From Fulvia fulva (Eukaryota; Ascomycota; Dothideomycetes; Mycosphaerellales; Mycosphaerellaceae), in the NCBI RefSeq assembly GCF_020509005.1, contig NC_063018.1:2170001-2234000 (forward strand): 64,000 nucleotides of DNA, written 5' to 3'. How positions within the stretch are numbered: the first letter of the stretch is position 1; the number at the start of each line of letters is the position of its first letter. The position numbers and the translations under genes were made by a program. Shown piece by piece: positions 24,140 to 35,516 of the stretch. The notes under the pieces were generated by a model. The model did not search any database. It saw only the letters and a program-made list of their open reading frames with translations, and had not been told where the DNA came from.

Positions 24140-25999
24140 TCTATATTATCGTCTAAGTTAACGGTAAGCTTAGGTCTCTATTCTTCGAAGGCGAGGACGA
24201 TCGCTAATAGTTCCTTATTGTAAATCTTGTAGTTATACTCCTATACTAACATCTTCTTAGATATATATACTACCGGTCTCTAGACGTCTCCGTGTTTCTA
24301 TAAAATTACTACCGTAGTAACGAAATCTAAGGCATCTATTTCGACTATAGTTTCTAACCCTAGTACAAAGTATACGAGTATCGTGTCCGTTAAGAATATA
24401 TCTTTTAATCCTTAGAAGGCTACTTTGTATTCTATTGTCTAAACGAATAGTATCGGCTTACTATTCTTACTAGTCTTTATTAAATTCGTAAGGGGTATAT
24501 AGATTTTGGAGAAGTTCTATATAAACCTTCGATAGAAGTTTCCGAACCTAAGGAATACTTATACATCCTTTAGGCATATTAGAGTAAGCTAGTTCTTGAC
24601 TATGTCGACCTTTTCTAGGTCTATACGGATACCGTCGACTCCTATAATAACACTAAGGTACTTCGTCTCTATTTAGTAGAACTTGTATTTGTCGATGTCT
24701 AACTATAGGCCGGCTTTACGTATACGTTATAGCACTTTACGTACGTATTATATATATTCCTCGAATATCTCGCTAAAGATCAGGGTATTATCTAGGTACA
24801 CTAAATAGAAGTCATCGAGATACTCCCTAAGCGTATCGTTACTATATAATTAGAATGTTCCTAGAGTATTATATAGGCCGAAAGGCATTACTATATACTC
24901 GAATTGACTATAGCAAGTACTAAACGTAGTTTTCTATTCGTAGCCCTCTATAATACGAATACGGTTAAAGGTAGAGATAATATCGAGTTTAGTAAAGTAC
25001 TTCTTCCTATTTAGGCGGTTTAGCGTTTCTTAGAATAGCGGTATTAGGTATCTACTTTTGACCGTAAGGGCGTTAAGAGCTCTATAGTCGATATAGACCC
25101 GTAGACCGCCGCCTAGTTTATGTATAATTAGTACTAGTATAGAAGCCGGGCTCGTACTTCGTTATATCGCTCTAGATTCTAGCTAATCGTCGACCTACTT
25201 CTTAATTACCTTATTCTTGCGAGACGACATTACGTATAGCCGCTTAAAAGGAGGTGACTTAGTTTCGTCTTTAAGGTGTATTTTATAGTCTTTACTAGGG
25301 CGGTAAGGTAGGATCTTCGATATATCCTAACGGTTAAAATAGTCCTCGAAATCGTATAGTTCCTAGAGTAAGTAGACATTAGTATCTTAGTCCTTATCTT
25401 TGCCTTTTATAAATCTATCGAAGTCGCTATTTACTATTATTATACATACTGTCAAGGGGTTTACTAACTATACCTTTTAAAGGTTTATAGCGTAGAGCCT
25501 AGTAGGATCGAAGTCTTGCCTAGTCGCTACTATTACGTAGGCTCGTAATAGATTAGCGTAGTGCTTCTAAGTAGGTCGTATAATCTATATTATATAGACT
25601 TTTGCTCCTTTCTTACGAGCTAGTTTTACTACGTAGGCCGCGGAGATGTTTACGATATTGATCTCTAGTTCTAGTTCGACAACTCGTTACTTTTATTTCG
25701 TATATTAGTACGGTCGCTTTAACGTCTTAACGCCGTCTACCGGTAACGGTTGTCGAGTATACGTACGGAAGTTATCCTCTTCGTCCTCGAACATCGTATA
25801 GAACTATAGTTAGGGTATATACTTAGGTAACGATAGCGTAGGAGCGGTGTCTTTGTCGGGGTTATCTTCTACTATCGGCGGTCGATAATTGCCTAATAGT
25901 ACTAGCGTAGCTAGATAGTTAATAGACTATACTATTAGGTGTTTATTAGACCTCTAGTTTGCCTTATAGGTACGGCATTTCAAATGATTTATTATTATA

Positions 26000-27380
26000 A
26001 TGCCCTTCTCCTATTATATCTCTAGTTCGTAGTCTACGAACTAACTAGAGCCGAGCACGATATTATACTCTAGTGATTCTACTAAATAGTAGCTAAGGAT
26101 TTCGACGTAGCCGCCGATATTAAAAGGAAAGTACGTAGACTCGGTAATAAGCTCGTTAGCAGAGCCGCTATTAGCTAGTCCTAATTAGAGAGGTTCTTCC
26201 TAGAGTCGAGGAAGATTATATATACGAGCGTATAGAGAATTTATATACTAAGAGGTAGCACTATAAGTAAGGAAGGTAAGAGCTTAATTACTATCTATAC
26301 TACTAGGTATTATAAGGTAAGGGGATAGTCTCGGCCTTAGTACCCCTTATGTAATAGGCGGTATTAGAGAGCTTACTAATATACGTAAAGCGTACTCTAG
26401 TCCTTATATTACCGTATCTCGCTATATTTCCTTCTTAGTATTATATTCGTAAGTAGGACTAACGGTTATCGTACTTAAGCGTTAGTCTAACTATTTTCCT
26501 ATTACTAAGGGTTAGCCGGTGTCTATAATATAGAGCTAGTATTCGCGCGCGGCGGAGGGCGCTTATACTACTTAATAGGGTAGTCTAGCGAGTATAAGTT
26601 ATAGTCTATACGGCGGTAGCGGATATAACCGCCTACTACGATAATACTAGCCTTCTCCTTAGGCTCGAGCTTCTTAAGTTCCTTAAATTTGCGCGGTATC
26701 TAAGCGTATAGCTTAAGGCCTAAACCTTAGGCTACGCCGGGTATAGTAGGTATAGTACCGTTACTACCGCTATTACTACCGCTAGTACTACGAGGTAGTC
26801 GTAGTATAGCTAGGGTCTTTGACTTTAGGCGCTCGAACTTAGCTTCGAGCTTATAGTATAGGTCGACTAAGTCTTCGCGATCTTCGGTCTCTATAGGTAG
26901 TACCTCTATATATTTATAGTTAAGCTTACCCTCGAGTAGGCGGTAATTAGTCTTAGCTAATAGGTCGTATAAGTTACGCTATTCGTTATACTTAGCGATA
27001 AAGAAAGAAAATGACTCGTTCTTACCCTACTATAAGACCTAGAGCTTCTAGAAGGCCTTGCCTACGACGTCCTTCTTACTATACCGATCGATAAGGAATT
27101 AGATTATCCTATCGATAGACTTAAAGGGGTTAACGTAATTACGCTTAGTACGCTTAGAGGGTACTCGCGGATTGTATAGCTAGTACGGGTACCCGTCGAG
27201 GTAGTTAAGGATATAGCGTAGTCCGTCCTCGATAGTCTAGAACTATATTACGGACAGCTTGATCTCTAGCTCTACTCCGCTACGCTTATCTTTAGAGCTT
27301 TATAACCGCTAATAGTATATTTTTACCTCGCTATTGGTATTACTCTACCTATTATAGTAGGTATATATAGATAAGCTATA
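26000..27380 (-). pseudogene. Gypsy-2 gag relic
   Basis: On the minus strand the stretch near 27000-27200 reads RYILNYLDGYPY, FKSIDRIIQFLIDRYSKKD and LQQGKNESFSFFIAKYNE. This is the pattern of a retrotransposon Gag core, where a short helix is followed by an 'F..F...Y' block. A Ser/Gly-rich linker (SGSNSGSNG-like, about 26765-26800) follows. TAG codons interrupt the frame. No intact zinc knuckle was found. Confidence 0.65.
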
Positions 27381-27434
27381 AGCTCGTAAAAGAGGATAGA
27401 AGTACTAGTATATATATATTATAATATAGCTATA

Positions 27435-28584
27435 ACGTACTTTACTACCGAGCGGGCTATACTACCGAGCGGGCTATACTACCGAGCGGGCTACTTTTAC
27501 TAACTACTATACTACTTCTACTTTAATTACGACGGTATCTTAACACGACGACATCCTATAGAATCGTTACTAGGAGGACAATTGCTCTTTAGATTCTTCG
27601 CTATCTAGTAAGTCTACTTAATAGGTACGTACGTTGTGCCACGACTCGCTATATTACTTATAGCGTCGTAGCCTTAGTACTAGCCGAACACTATCTAGCG
27701 ACTCTCTACTTACTTCCTACCTCCTAGTATCCTCTAGAGGTATTAATTACGACGCCTTATCGAAGGTTAGAGACCCTCTAGACTAAATGTACTTGCGCTT
27801 TCGTACTATCCGCTATATAAGGGCCTCGTTAGACTTGCGTAGCTTACTAATCTCGCTTCGTATAAGAGCTATCTAATACGCTATCTCTCTACTCCCTCTC
27901 TATTGCCCTATTAAACGACCTTCCTCTTTCTACTACGCCTTTCTAAACCCGTAACGACGCTCTAAGACGTAATAACACCTATTATAAACCCTATCTTGTC
28001 GAAGTTATAGGTGTCCTAGTTAAGGATACTATACTTCTCCTTTATATTACGTATAAGTAAGAACTACTTCTCGGTAACGTCTAGATCTTCTATTAGGGCT
28101 CGCTAACGATCGTATCTACGTGTTATACGAACCTTTAGCTCACGATACCGCCTAATAAACCTGTCTATCTAATTGAGACTAGCGGGCTTAAGACCCTTCT
28201 CTTATAGTAATAAATCGGCTATTACTTGTATACTAGCGTTTAATAGCGGGAAACCTCTAAGATCTAGCTCGAGTATATACTCAAGTATTACCCTCTCTTC
28301 TAGCTCTATAAGCTTCTTCGAATTGGGCTTATAGTCACCCCGAGGAGGTCGTCTATTCACTCGATACCCTAGTATAGTTTGAGACGCGTCGTATACCTTT
28401 ATAGTAAGTCGATTCGTAATTATCGCGTCGCGTTTCGTAGCCTAGACAGCTAAGGTCAGTTTGGCCTCGTTTAAAGACAATATACGCTATAATAGTAGTT
28501 ATATAGCTATATCTATAGAAGTGGTATAGTTCTTAGTAAAAGTAGCCCGCTCGGTAGTATAGCCTACTCGGTAGTAAAGTACGT
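27435..28584 (-). mobile_element. Fot1/pogo-like DNA transposon, internally deleted, copy A
   Basis: The 1,150-bp element is flanked by TA (27433-27434 and 28585-28586) with terminal inverted repeats beginning ACGTACTTTACTACCGAGCG. The subterminal unit ACTACCGAGCGGGCTAT is present three times at the left end and twice (degenerate) at the right. The interior is the reverse complement of copy B (45893-47008). It lies between Gypsy-2 and Gypsy-3 gag regions. The transposase relic reads on the minus strand and is RIPed. Confidence 0.87.
27560..28490 (-). pseudogene. Fot1-like transposase relic, copy A
   Basis: Minus-strand translation matches copy B: an N-terminal helix-turn-helix block (about 28430-28300: AIITNRLTIKVYDASQTIL), a CENP-B-like DNA-binding part (WTDRFIRRYRELK-like, about 28170-28110) and the first DDE block (NFDKIGFIIGVI-like, about 28010-27950). 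The rest of the DDE domain is missing as in copy B, so both derive from a deletion derivative. Stops are numerous. Confidence 0.72.
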
Positions 28585-28599
28585 TATCGTATATAGTAT

Positions 28600-29960
28600 A
28601 AGGTAGCGGAGAACAAGCTAGTAGAGACCGAGACTAAGCTCGTAGTAGCCGAGAAGCGTATTACTAAGCTTAACAAGTAAGAGATAGACCGTAGCCGGTC
28701 TAAGGAAAAGTAAGACCTACTACCTAAGCGAACCGAGTCTAAAGAGTCACTATAGCGTCGACAAAATAGAGGCAAACCTAATAAGAAGAAGTCGGACCCG
28801 GATTTATCGGACTTATTAGACGACGAGGACGACGGTAATAAGGGCCGTAAGAATAGTCGTAAGGGTAGGAAGAATCGCCTAAGTACCGACTTAGATAGTA
28901 ACCCTATCTCCGTATATACGACTTACGACGCTAATATAACTACTAGTATCAAGTCCTCTAACGAGCTAAAGGCCCCTACTAAGTTCGACCTAAAGAGCGA
29001 CGACATTAAGTTCTAAGAGTAGTAGAGTACTACCAAAGCTAAGCTCTAAGCCTCGAAGTACCGTACTATAAAGGACTCCCTTTAGAACGTCTAGAGCTAG
29101 TTAAAGAACGGTATATAGACCTATATCGACTTAAAGATCCCTAGTCTTACTAAGTCTACGGAAGGTACGACTACTTAGTACGCTTCTATAGATAAGATAA
29201 TAGAAGATCTAGCCCGGCGCTACGGTACCTATAATATCTATACTAATACTATAACTAAGCTTAATAGTCTATAGTAGGGTAATAAGGAGAAGTTTAGTAA
29301 CTTCTACCTATTCTTCCGTAAGAACGCCGATATCGTTAACCTTAATAACGGCGCGAAGGAAAAGAAACTCGAGAAGGACTTCCTACTCCGTAAGTTAAAC
29401 TCGCGCTACGATAACCGTATTATAAACGAGGATATAGTCAATATAACCCTTAAGCAAGTCGTGTCTATACTATAACTACGAGGATAAGTTTAAGGCGTTC
29501 GACCTTAAGTACGGTAAGACCGGTAATAGTAATAAGACCTAAGGTAATAAGAAGACTACTAAGGGTAACGACGATAAGAAGGATACGGCTTCGGGTAGTA
29601 GCGGTAACAATACTTACCTAAACGCTAAGACTAAGTAGGCTAATCGACCTTAGGCATTTTAGTATATCTTACCTTTAGATACTACTCGCGCCTAGGAATA
29701 TATCGATTAGAATCGGTACTTAAAATACGAATAAGAAGGTTACCGCCGTGTCGATACCAATTAGTACCCCCTTCGAGATGTCGCCCGCCGCCTATTTACG
29801 CTAGGCTATAACCTAAGTAATAACCGCCGTAACGGTAGTAATAGTAGTAACGCTAATAATACCGGCGGCGCGGGAAACGCCTAGTCTACTCCGTAAGCGT
29901 AATACGTAGTAGACCGTACGAGTTAGAGTTACGAGAAAACGAGAAAAAGTATGAATATAA
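28600..29960 (+). pseudogene. Gypsy-3 gag relic
   Basis: The frame reads AENKLVETETKLVVAEKRITKL (coiled-coil-like), a Lys/Arg/Asp-rich segment, then KAPTKFDLKSDDIKF near 28965-29015. Near 29280 it has a Gag-core pattern (LQQGNKEKFSNFYLFFRKNADIV-like), ending in a Gly/Asn/Ser-rich low-complexity tract (about 29480-29620 and 29810-29880). Stops come from TAG. It is followed without LTR sequence by the protease region. Confidence 0.7.
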
Positions 29961-29999
29961 ACATAGGCCTCCTAAGGGAGGTAAGGTTTTAAGTATATC

Positions 30000-32802
30000 G
30001 GCATACTCCCTACTAGCTATAAACTACTCTATAGATAAACACAATCCGGTAATAGCTTCTTATCTAGTTATACTATATATAGTGAATAGAAAGATCCCTA
30101 CTCAAACCCTTTATAATAATAGTACTAACTCTACGTACTTTGATATTAACTTTACGTATAAGAACAACCTTAATATAATATAGCTACCTAATCTATTAGG
30201 GCTAATATTAGTAGATAGCCGACCTACTAGTGACCTTATTACTTTTAGAATAACGGTATAGATTCAGATCGGTAACTACGTAGAGACTAGGTCTAGCTAC
30301 TACGTATTACTAGAATATAATATAGTCCTCGGCCGTCCCTAGTACGACGAGTATTAACCTACGTTCTACTATACGTTAGGAACTATAACCCTATTCTTAC
30401 TATATTGTCGATAGAACTATATACTCGGAACTGAACTAGTATACGTATAGTCTATTAACGACAAGGATATTATACTAATAGTCGTTCTTTAGACCGAGAT
30501 ACTAGTACTAGAGAGTTCGCGACCTTAAGCTCTATCTAATTACGCCAAATCCTACGTAGAGAATAAAGACGAACTTATAGTAGTATAGGAGACGTACACT
30601 ACGAAGGTAGTAATACGACATACCGTCGATACCTACGATAAACCGGAACCGTCTTACTACGTCCGCTAGCTACTACCCGCCGATAGGGTTAAAATACTTA
30701 AGCGCCTAGCGCGTCGAACGAAGAAAGAACTAAAGGTCGAGACTGAGCCGGAGATCGACATCAAGCCTATTAATATAGAAGTACTTCGGCGTATAAGCCG
30801 GAGGAAGGGCTATAAAGTATATATAATATAGATGTTTAACCCGAAAGAAAATTCTAATAAGTAAGTTGCGCGAGACCCGCTATCCGCGTATATACTAAAG
30901 GCTTTCGGTATAAGAGCGAAGCTAGTACTAGGAGGCAGCGCGGCGATGTTAGTAGATACTAATACTTAAGAAAACATAGACAGATAGGAGGAGCCCCGGG
31001 GTGACTATACCTAGCGGCAACTTAATACCTCTACTATATTAGCTAACGACTATTAACGTTTTATGAACGGTAGGGACAAAGACTAGGATCCTATCCCTTT
31101 GTTACTAGTAGAGTTTAGGGAAATGGCTAGGCTATTTAGCCGTAAGGAAGTAGATAAGGTCCTACCGCGACGGCCTAGCGTAGACTATAAGATTAAGCTA
31201 AAGAATAGTTAGACACCGCTATTTCGAAGACTATACTCCTTCTCTATACGAGAGAACGAGGTGATTAAGAAGTAGATCAACGACTAACTTAAGAAAGGTT
31301 TTATTTAGAGAAGCGTATTACTAGTAGTAGTACCTATTCTAATAGTCAAAAAGCCGGGTAGAGGGCTACGAGTATACGTAGACTATAGAGCTCTAAACGC
31401 GCTTACGACGAAGAGTTGCTACCCGATTCTACTATTTTAAGAGACCTTAGATCGTATTACTAGCGCGTAATAGTTTACTAAACTAGATGTTATTGCTACG
31501 TTTAATCGCATCCGTATTATAGTAGGAGACGAGTAGAAAACGGCCTTTACTACTAGATATAGGCAGTTTGAGTACGTAGTTATGCCTTTTAGACTATATA
31601 ATATACTAGGAACGTTTTAGTCATTTATAAACAATATACTAAGGGAGTTTGTAGATAACTTCGTGTTATATTACCTTAATAACGTACTTGTCTTTAGTAA
31701 GACAAGAGAAGAATATGTCTAATATATTCTAAAGGTTTTACGTAAGCTAGATACCGCCGGGCTCTACTTAGATATTAACAAATACGAGTTCTTTAGATAC
31801 GAGACCACTTATCTAGGTGTTATTATTACAAATAAGGGCATTAAGATAGACGTAGCTAAGATCAAATACGTTAAGAATTGGCCTATACCCGTAAATATTA
31901 CCGACATCTTGTCGTTTATAGGGTTTACTAACTTCTACCGTAGGTTTATTAAGAATTTTAGTAAGATCTACTTACCTATAACGAAGCTTACGAGGAAGAA
32001 TGTCCTATAGGACTAGTCTCTAGTATATTAATAGACGTTCGAGGCATTAAAGTAAGCATTTATTGATACGCCTACCTTGAAACACTTCTACCTAGGGCGA
32101 GAGACTATTCTAGAAACAGATACCTTAGATTACGTAATAGTAGTAGTACTCTTATTATATAACGAGCGAGGAGTATTACATCCTATTACTTATATATCTA
32201 AGAAGATAGATCCCTAGTAATACAACTACGACATCTACGATAAGGGGCTCCTAGCTATTATATAAGCTTTCGAGGAATAGCGACCGGAGCTAACTATTAA
32301 CAAATACGGTACCGACGATTATAAGAATCTACTAGACCCGGAATCTAAGGACAAGCCGACGCTTATATACTCCGATTATAAGAACCTCGAATAGTTTATA
32401 AGTACGAAGCAATTGAACCGTAGATAAGCTCGCTAGGCCGAGTTTCTCTCGTAGTTCTTCTTTAAGATCGTCTATAGGCTAGGAGTTTAAGGTACTAAGC
32501 TAGACAGCTTAACCCGACGTTTATAGGACTTGCCAAAGCCTAGAGACCTAGATGACCTACGAAACTAATAGTAGTATTAGGTATTACTAGGCCTAGATCG
32601 TATCCTAAACCTATTGTCTACTAGAGTATTATCGGTATATACTAATAACGTTATAACCCCGCTTACGACCGCTATTCGAGGACTCTATACGTAACTAGAG
32701 GCTAAGGAAACCGTTTGATAGCTAGAACGAGATGATCTATATACCTTACTAAGGAAGTACCGTATCGATAATCGTTATATAGTCCTAGTCGGAGGCACAA
32801 TA
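30000..32802 (+). pseudogene. Gypsy-3 pol relic, protease to RNase H
   Basis: RT blocks are readable: FTKLDVIATFNRIRI near 31475-31520, FEYVVMPFRLYNIPGTFQ near 31570-31620 and LYYLNNVLVFSKT at about 31660-31705. In the last block the catalytic DD reads NN. RNase H and tether sequence continue with FYRRFIKNFSKIYLP near 31930 and ARWAEFLSQF near 32430. The protease core lies near 30090-30240 with an LVDSRPTSD-like stretch. TAG codons interrupt the frame at intervals. The sequence stops at the composite LINE insertion. Confidence 0.8.
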
Positions 32803-32817
32803 TATATTAAGAATATA

Positions 32818-33896
32818 GTCGACGACGAGAATCACCTATACGTAGTGTCGGCTACAAACCTCTCGTCTAGCTACGAGAGAGCCAAGTATTCTCACGCTAG
32901 AGCGTCGTGGGCGCGACGGGCGCGTAACGTAGGCGAAGCCGCGGCGAATAGAGGACTACTAGCAAAACGGGTATAAAAACTATCCGACGAGCGTATACTC
33001 GTGTCGGGAGCGAGTCCCTCTTCTTTCTACGTGTAAGAAGGGCGCGGAACCGTGGCCTATACGCTCGATAGGACAGCTCTAGTATAAGTATAGAATTTTC
33101 ACCTCCGGAGACCGTAAACCGAGCGGGCTAAGCGACGAACATTAGACGAGCGGACTATAGAACAACAACTAAGCGGACTATACAACGGCGTCGAGCGGAC
33201 TACGAAACAATCTAGTGTTTGCTAGCGGGCAATGCGGTAGGTAGGTAGACACGCGACGAAGCCTATAAGGGCCTATTAAACACCCGGTATAGGAACGAGG
33301 GTTTTGCCTAAGGCACTACCTGTCCCGCTACATAACGCACCTAGTCTAATATAGTAGATTGCGACGAGGAAAAGACGATAGCCTGAGCAAGGAAAAGACG
33401 GCTGTTAGGACGGGGAAAAGACGTATAATATAAGTAGATTAGTTCTATAATCGTGGAGGATCGAGGGCAGGGTAATAAGGAACTTTATATTAGTTAGTAG
33501 GTAGAAACGCAAGGAGTACGCTGCCCGGCGTAGTGTGTGCCCCGAGCAAACCTACGAGGTATAGACGGCCGCTTTCTAGAGATAGGCTACGGTAACGCGA
33601 AGGGCGTCAAAACCTAGGGCGTAGTATATACTAGTAGCGACGGCTAACACTGTCTATATAGCCCGAGAGGACGGATGCGTATGTCGGTCAATAGAGAGCA
33701 CTAAAGGGCTTAGGCCTATAGAGGTAGATATTGGCTTAAGGAGCAAATAGGGAGGGAGGGCGTAGAGGGAAGCTTTTGCTCCGGGCTAACCTCTCGAAAC
33801 GAGGCTACACGGTAGTACTAGATAAGTAGGAAAGCGCGGTTAAGACTTGTTACCTTATCTCGTAGCTAGCTTGCTAAATACGATTCCTTCCTTACC
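32818..33896 (+). repeat. 1,079-bp 5' module, copy 2 (WEIRD-like)
   Basis: This copy runs from GTCGACGACGAG to TTCCTTCCTTACC. It carries a 7-bp stem, 6-nt loop hairpin at 32860-32879, a group of AGCGGRCTA-like repeats at 33119-33230 and three GGAAAAGACG-type repeats at 33367-33377, 33390-33400 and 33413-33423. No ORF of note is present. The CCGAGCGGGCTA unit (33118-33130) also occurs in the Fot1-like terminal repeats at 27450 and 45905. Differences from copy 1 are mostly CpA/TpA. Confidence 0.88.
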
Positions 33897-35000
33897 GGTA
33901 GATCAGCTTAGGGTCCTCGGACTATAGGTGGACCCGGCGCTACGGTAGAGGAAGTACGTATAGGCAATATCACGGAAAGCTAAACAGAACATAGTATCAT
34001 ACTAGAGGCTTACTACGTCTATATAGGGCGCGGACTTCCGGTAGTTACGACTCCTATATACGGCTATTATACGGCTAGTCCTTACCTATAGTAGCTAAGT
34101 ATAGTCCTTAGGCGAGAGGGCCTACCTATCGAAGGGACTCGTCGCGCCGCTAGCGAAGATCCAAAACTAATGCCTAAGGAAGGTCACCGGGGTATATAAG
34201 TCGACGCTAATAAGGATGCTTAAGCACGAGACTACTATACCGCCGATCGACCTATACATCTAGGGACTACGGACCTCCTACTTAGGCAAGTCGGCACAGT
34301 ACCTAGTATAGAAGGTTATCGCTAGTGTAGTCGTAAGGGCCCGCGAATTAGTACTAGCGTATAAGGGCATTCGACCCGGAAACGAGCCGAACTACCGGGT
34401 AAGGGACGAACAGCTAGTAATATAATAGGAAGGTAAGAAGTCGTTTGTAGAGCAACTATAGAAAGAGAGGTAGAACAACCAGGGTGTAGGGCATAGTGGA
34501 CGCCCTTAGCTAGCGGGACAACCTAAGGAATAGTTAGCTACGAAATCCGCGGTCAAGTACCCCCCGAAGCTCATCTACTACCGCCTTACGAGGGCATAGA
34601 GTAGCATAGTAACCTAACTACGAAGCGAACACATCGGCCTCTAGGGGTACCTATTATAGAGGAAGGTTCTAGGATACACGAATACTAGCTACCCCTACGG
34701 CTATCGCTCCTAGAACGTACGGTACGTACTCCTCGTCTGTCCGAGGTGGTCGCTAGGAAGGGGGGAGTAGATAGTAAAGGCGAGGAACCGGACGATTAGG
34801 GCACTTCTTAACAACGCTAAGGACCTACGGCGTATTACGAACTAGATACTAGAGAAGGGCTGGCTAGAATAGTACCGCCTAGTAGGAGCAGTATAGATAG
34901 GAAGAGAGGGCACGACGTAGCGCGAGAAGACCGGCTAGGAGCGGGGGCTAACGGGGTAGTGACATAGACTACGCACGTTCAGAGGGAAAGCTAATCTAGA
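33897..35000 (+). pseudogene. LINE-D composite: ORF2 C-terminal fragment
   Basis: Translation begins QLRVLGLxVDPALR and matches LINE-D from 63664. It includes the ADFR-LRLLYTAIIRLVLTY block and a C-terminal zinc-like motif near 34690-34730 now reading YPYGYRSQNVRYVLLVC, in which Cys and His became Tyr by TpG and CpA mutation. The catalytic RT palm is absent, so this copy could never have supplied its own enzyme. The 3' untranslated tail (about 35010-35129) is shared in outline with LINE-A and LINE-C. Confidence 0.85.
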
Positions 35001-35144
35001 TAAGGAGTAGTCGGGGGCGGGAAGGGTTTTCACCTATTCGGGTTTCCCTTTGTATATAACAATAGATATACACCTATATAGGCCGGATAGGGTCCTAGAA
35101 TAGGGGAATGACAAATCTATCTATCTATCTATATTAAGAATATA

Positions 35145-35516
35145 TATAGTAGTTATAGCCTATTCGTTCCTCCGGAGTTAGAAGACAATCTAGATAAAGG
35201 TGAAATCCCGGTACGTACTCGTATCGTATAGGCTTTCTACGACTATATAGTACCTAGTTACTTAGGGGACGAGAAGACGTATAAATTAGTAGCTCGTAAC
35301 TATACCTAGCTAGGTATCGTACGATTTATTAAGAGCTATATACGTACCTACCGCGCTTACCGTATAAATAAGAACACTAATATCTAGTACCTAGGGCTAT
35401 TAAGACCGCTACTAGTAGTATTTAGCGCTTAGGAGGATATCTCTATTAACTTCGTAGTCAAACTACCGAAGGGAATAAGCGTAGTCGACGGACAAACGTA
35501 CGAGAACATTATAACC
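35145..35516 (+). pseudogene. Gypsy-3 integrase relic, middle part
   Basis: This frame lies between the composite LINE and Copia-1 and includes LLRPLLVVFSA and SINFVVKLPKGIS, followed by DGQTYENIIT at the Copia-1 insertion point. The last five bases (TAACC, 35512-35516) are the Copia-1 TSD. The frame resumes at 41131 with VIYRLTKERHIIPI, an integrase core motif. Confidence 0.82.

Larger units (their letters stand above)
20790..25950 (-). pseudogene. Gypsy-2 pol relic (protease, RT, RNase H, integrase), split by LINE-A2
   Basis: The clearest block is the RT catalytic region at about 24770-24815, which reads EYLDDFYLVYLDNTLIF on the minus strand (ancestral YLDD). RNase H sequence follows on both sides of LINE-A2. 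Integrase remnants include TNVLIVTDRLTKERH at about 21210-21260 and the SRIVSDW-type DDE region near 21110-21130. The order RT, RNase H, integrase is that of Ty3/Gypsy. Stops are frequent throughout. It is non-functional and carries no obvious cargo. Confidence 0.75.
20766..27434 (-). mobile_element. Gypsy-2: RIPed Ty3/Gypsy relic, interrupted by LINE-A2
   Basis: Minus-strand domains run gag (about 27350 down to 26000), protease region, reverse transcriptase (about 25150-24700), RNase H (24500-24156, then 22133-22000) and integrase (about 21750-20800). No LTR was recognised at either end. The left end abuts the Gypsy-1 LTR and the right end abuts Fot1-like copy A. LINE-A2 splits the RNase H region with a 16-bp TSD. 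RIP is heavy except inside LINE-A2. Confidence 0.78.
32818..35129 (+). mobile_element. LINE-D composite: same 1,079-bp module joined to a LINE-D 3' fragment
   Basis: The insertion is flanked by a 15-bp TSD (TATATTAAGAATATA at 32803-32817 and 35130-35144) and ends in an ATCT tail. The first 1,079 bp match 7110-8188. The rest matches LINE-D (63661-64000 and beyond) starting in the RT C-terminal part. The two parts lie between one pair of TSDs, so they were inserted as one unit. The junction at 33894-33897 shows two to four bases of microhomology (CCGG-like in LINE-D). The host is the Gypsy-3 integrase region. Confidence 0.92.

Noticed and set aside
27435..28584. CRISPR-like short direct repeats at 27450-27500
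   Set aside because: The repeats are subterminal units of a DNA transposon end, adjacent with no spacers, in a eukaryotic context.
7110..33896. Explanation of the module as an ordinary LINE 5' UTR, with the 32818 copy simply internally deleted
   Set aside because: The module ends at the same base in both copies, the LINE parts belong to different families, and LINE-B lacks the ORF1 N-terminus exactly from the junction. A coincidence of breakpoints would be required. It remains the main alternative.
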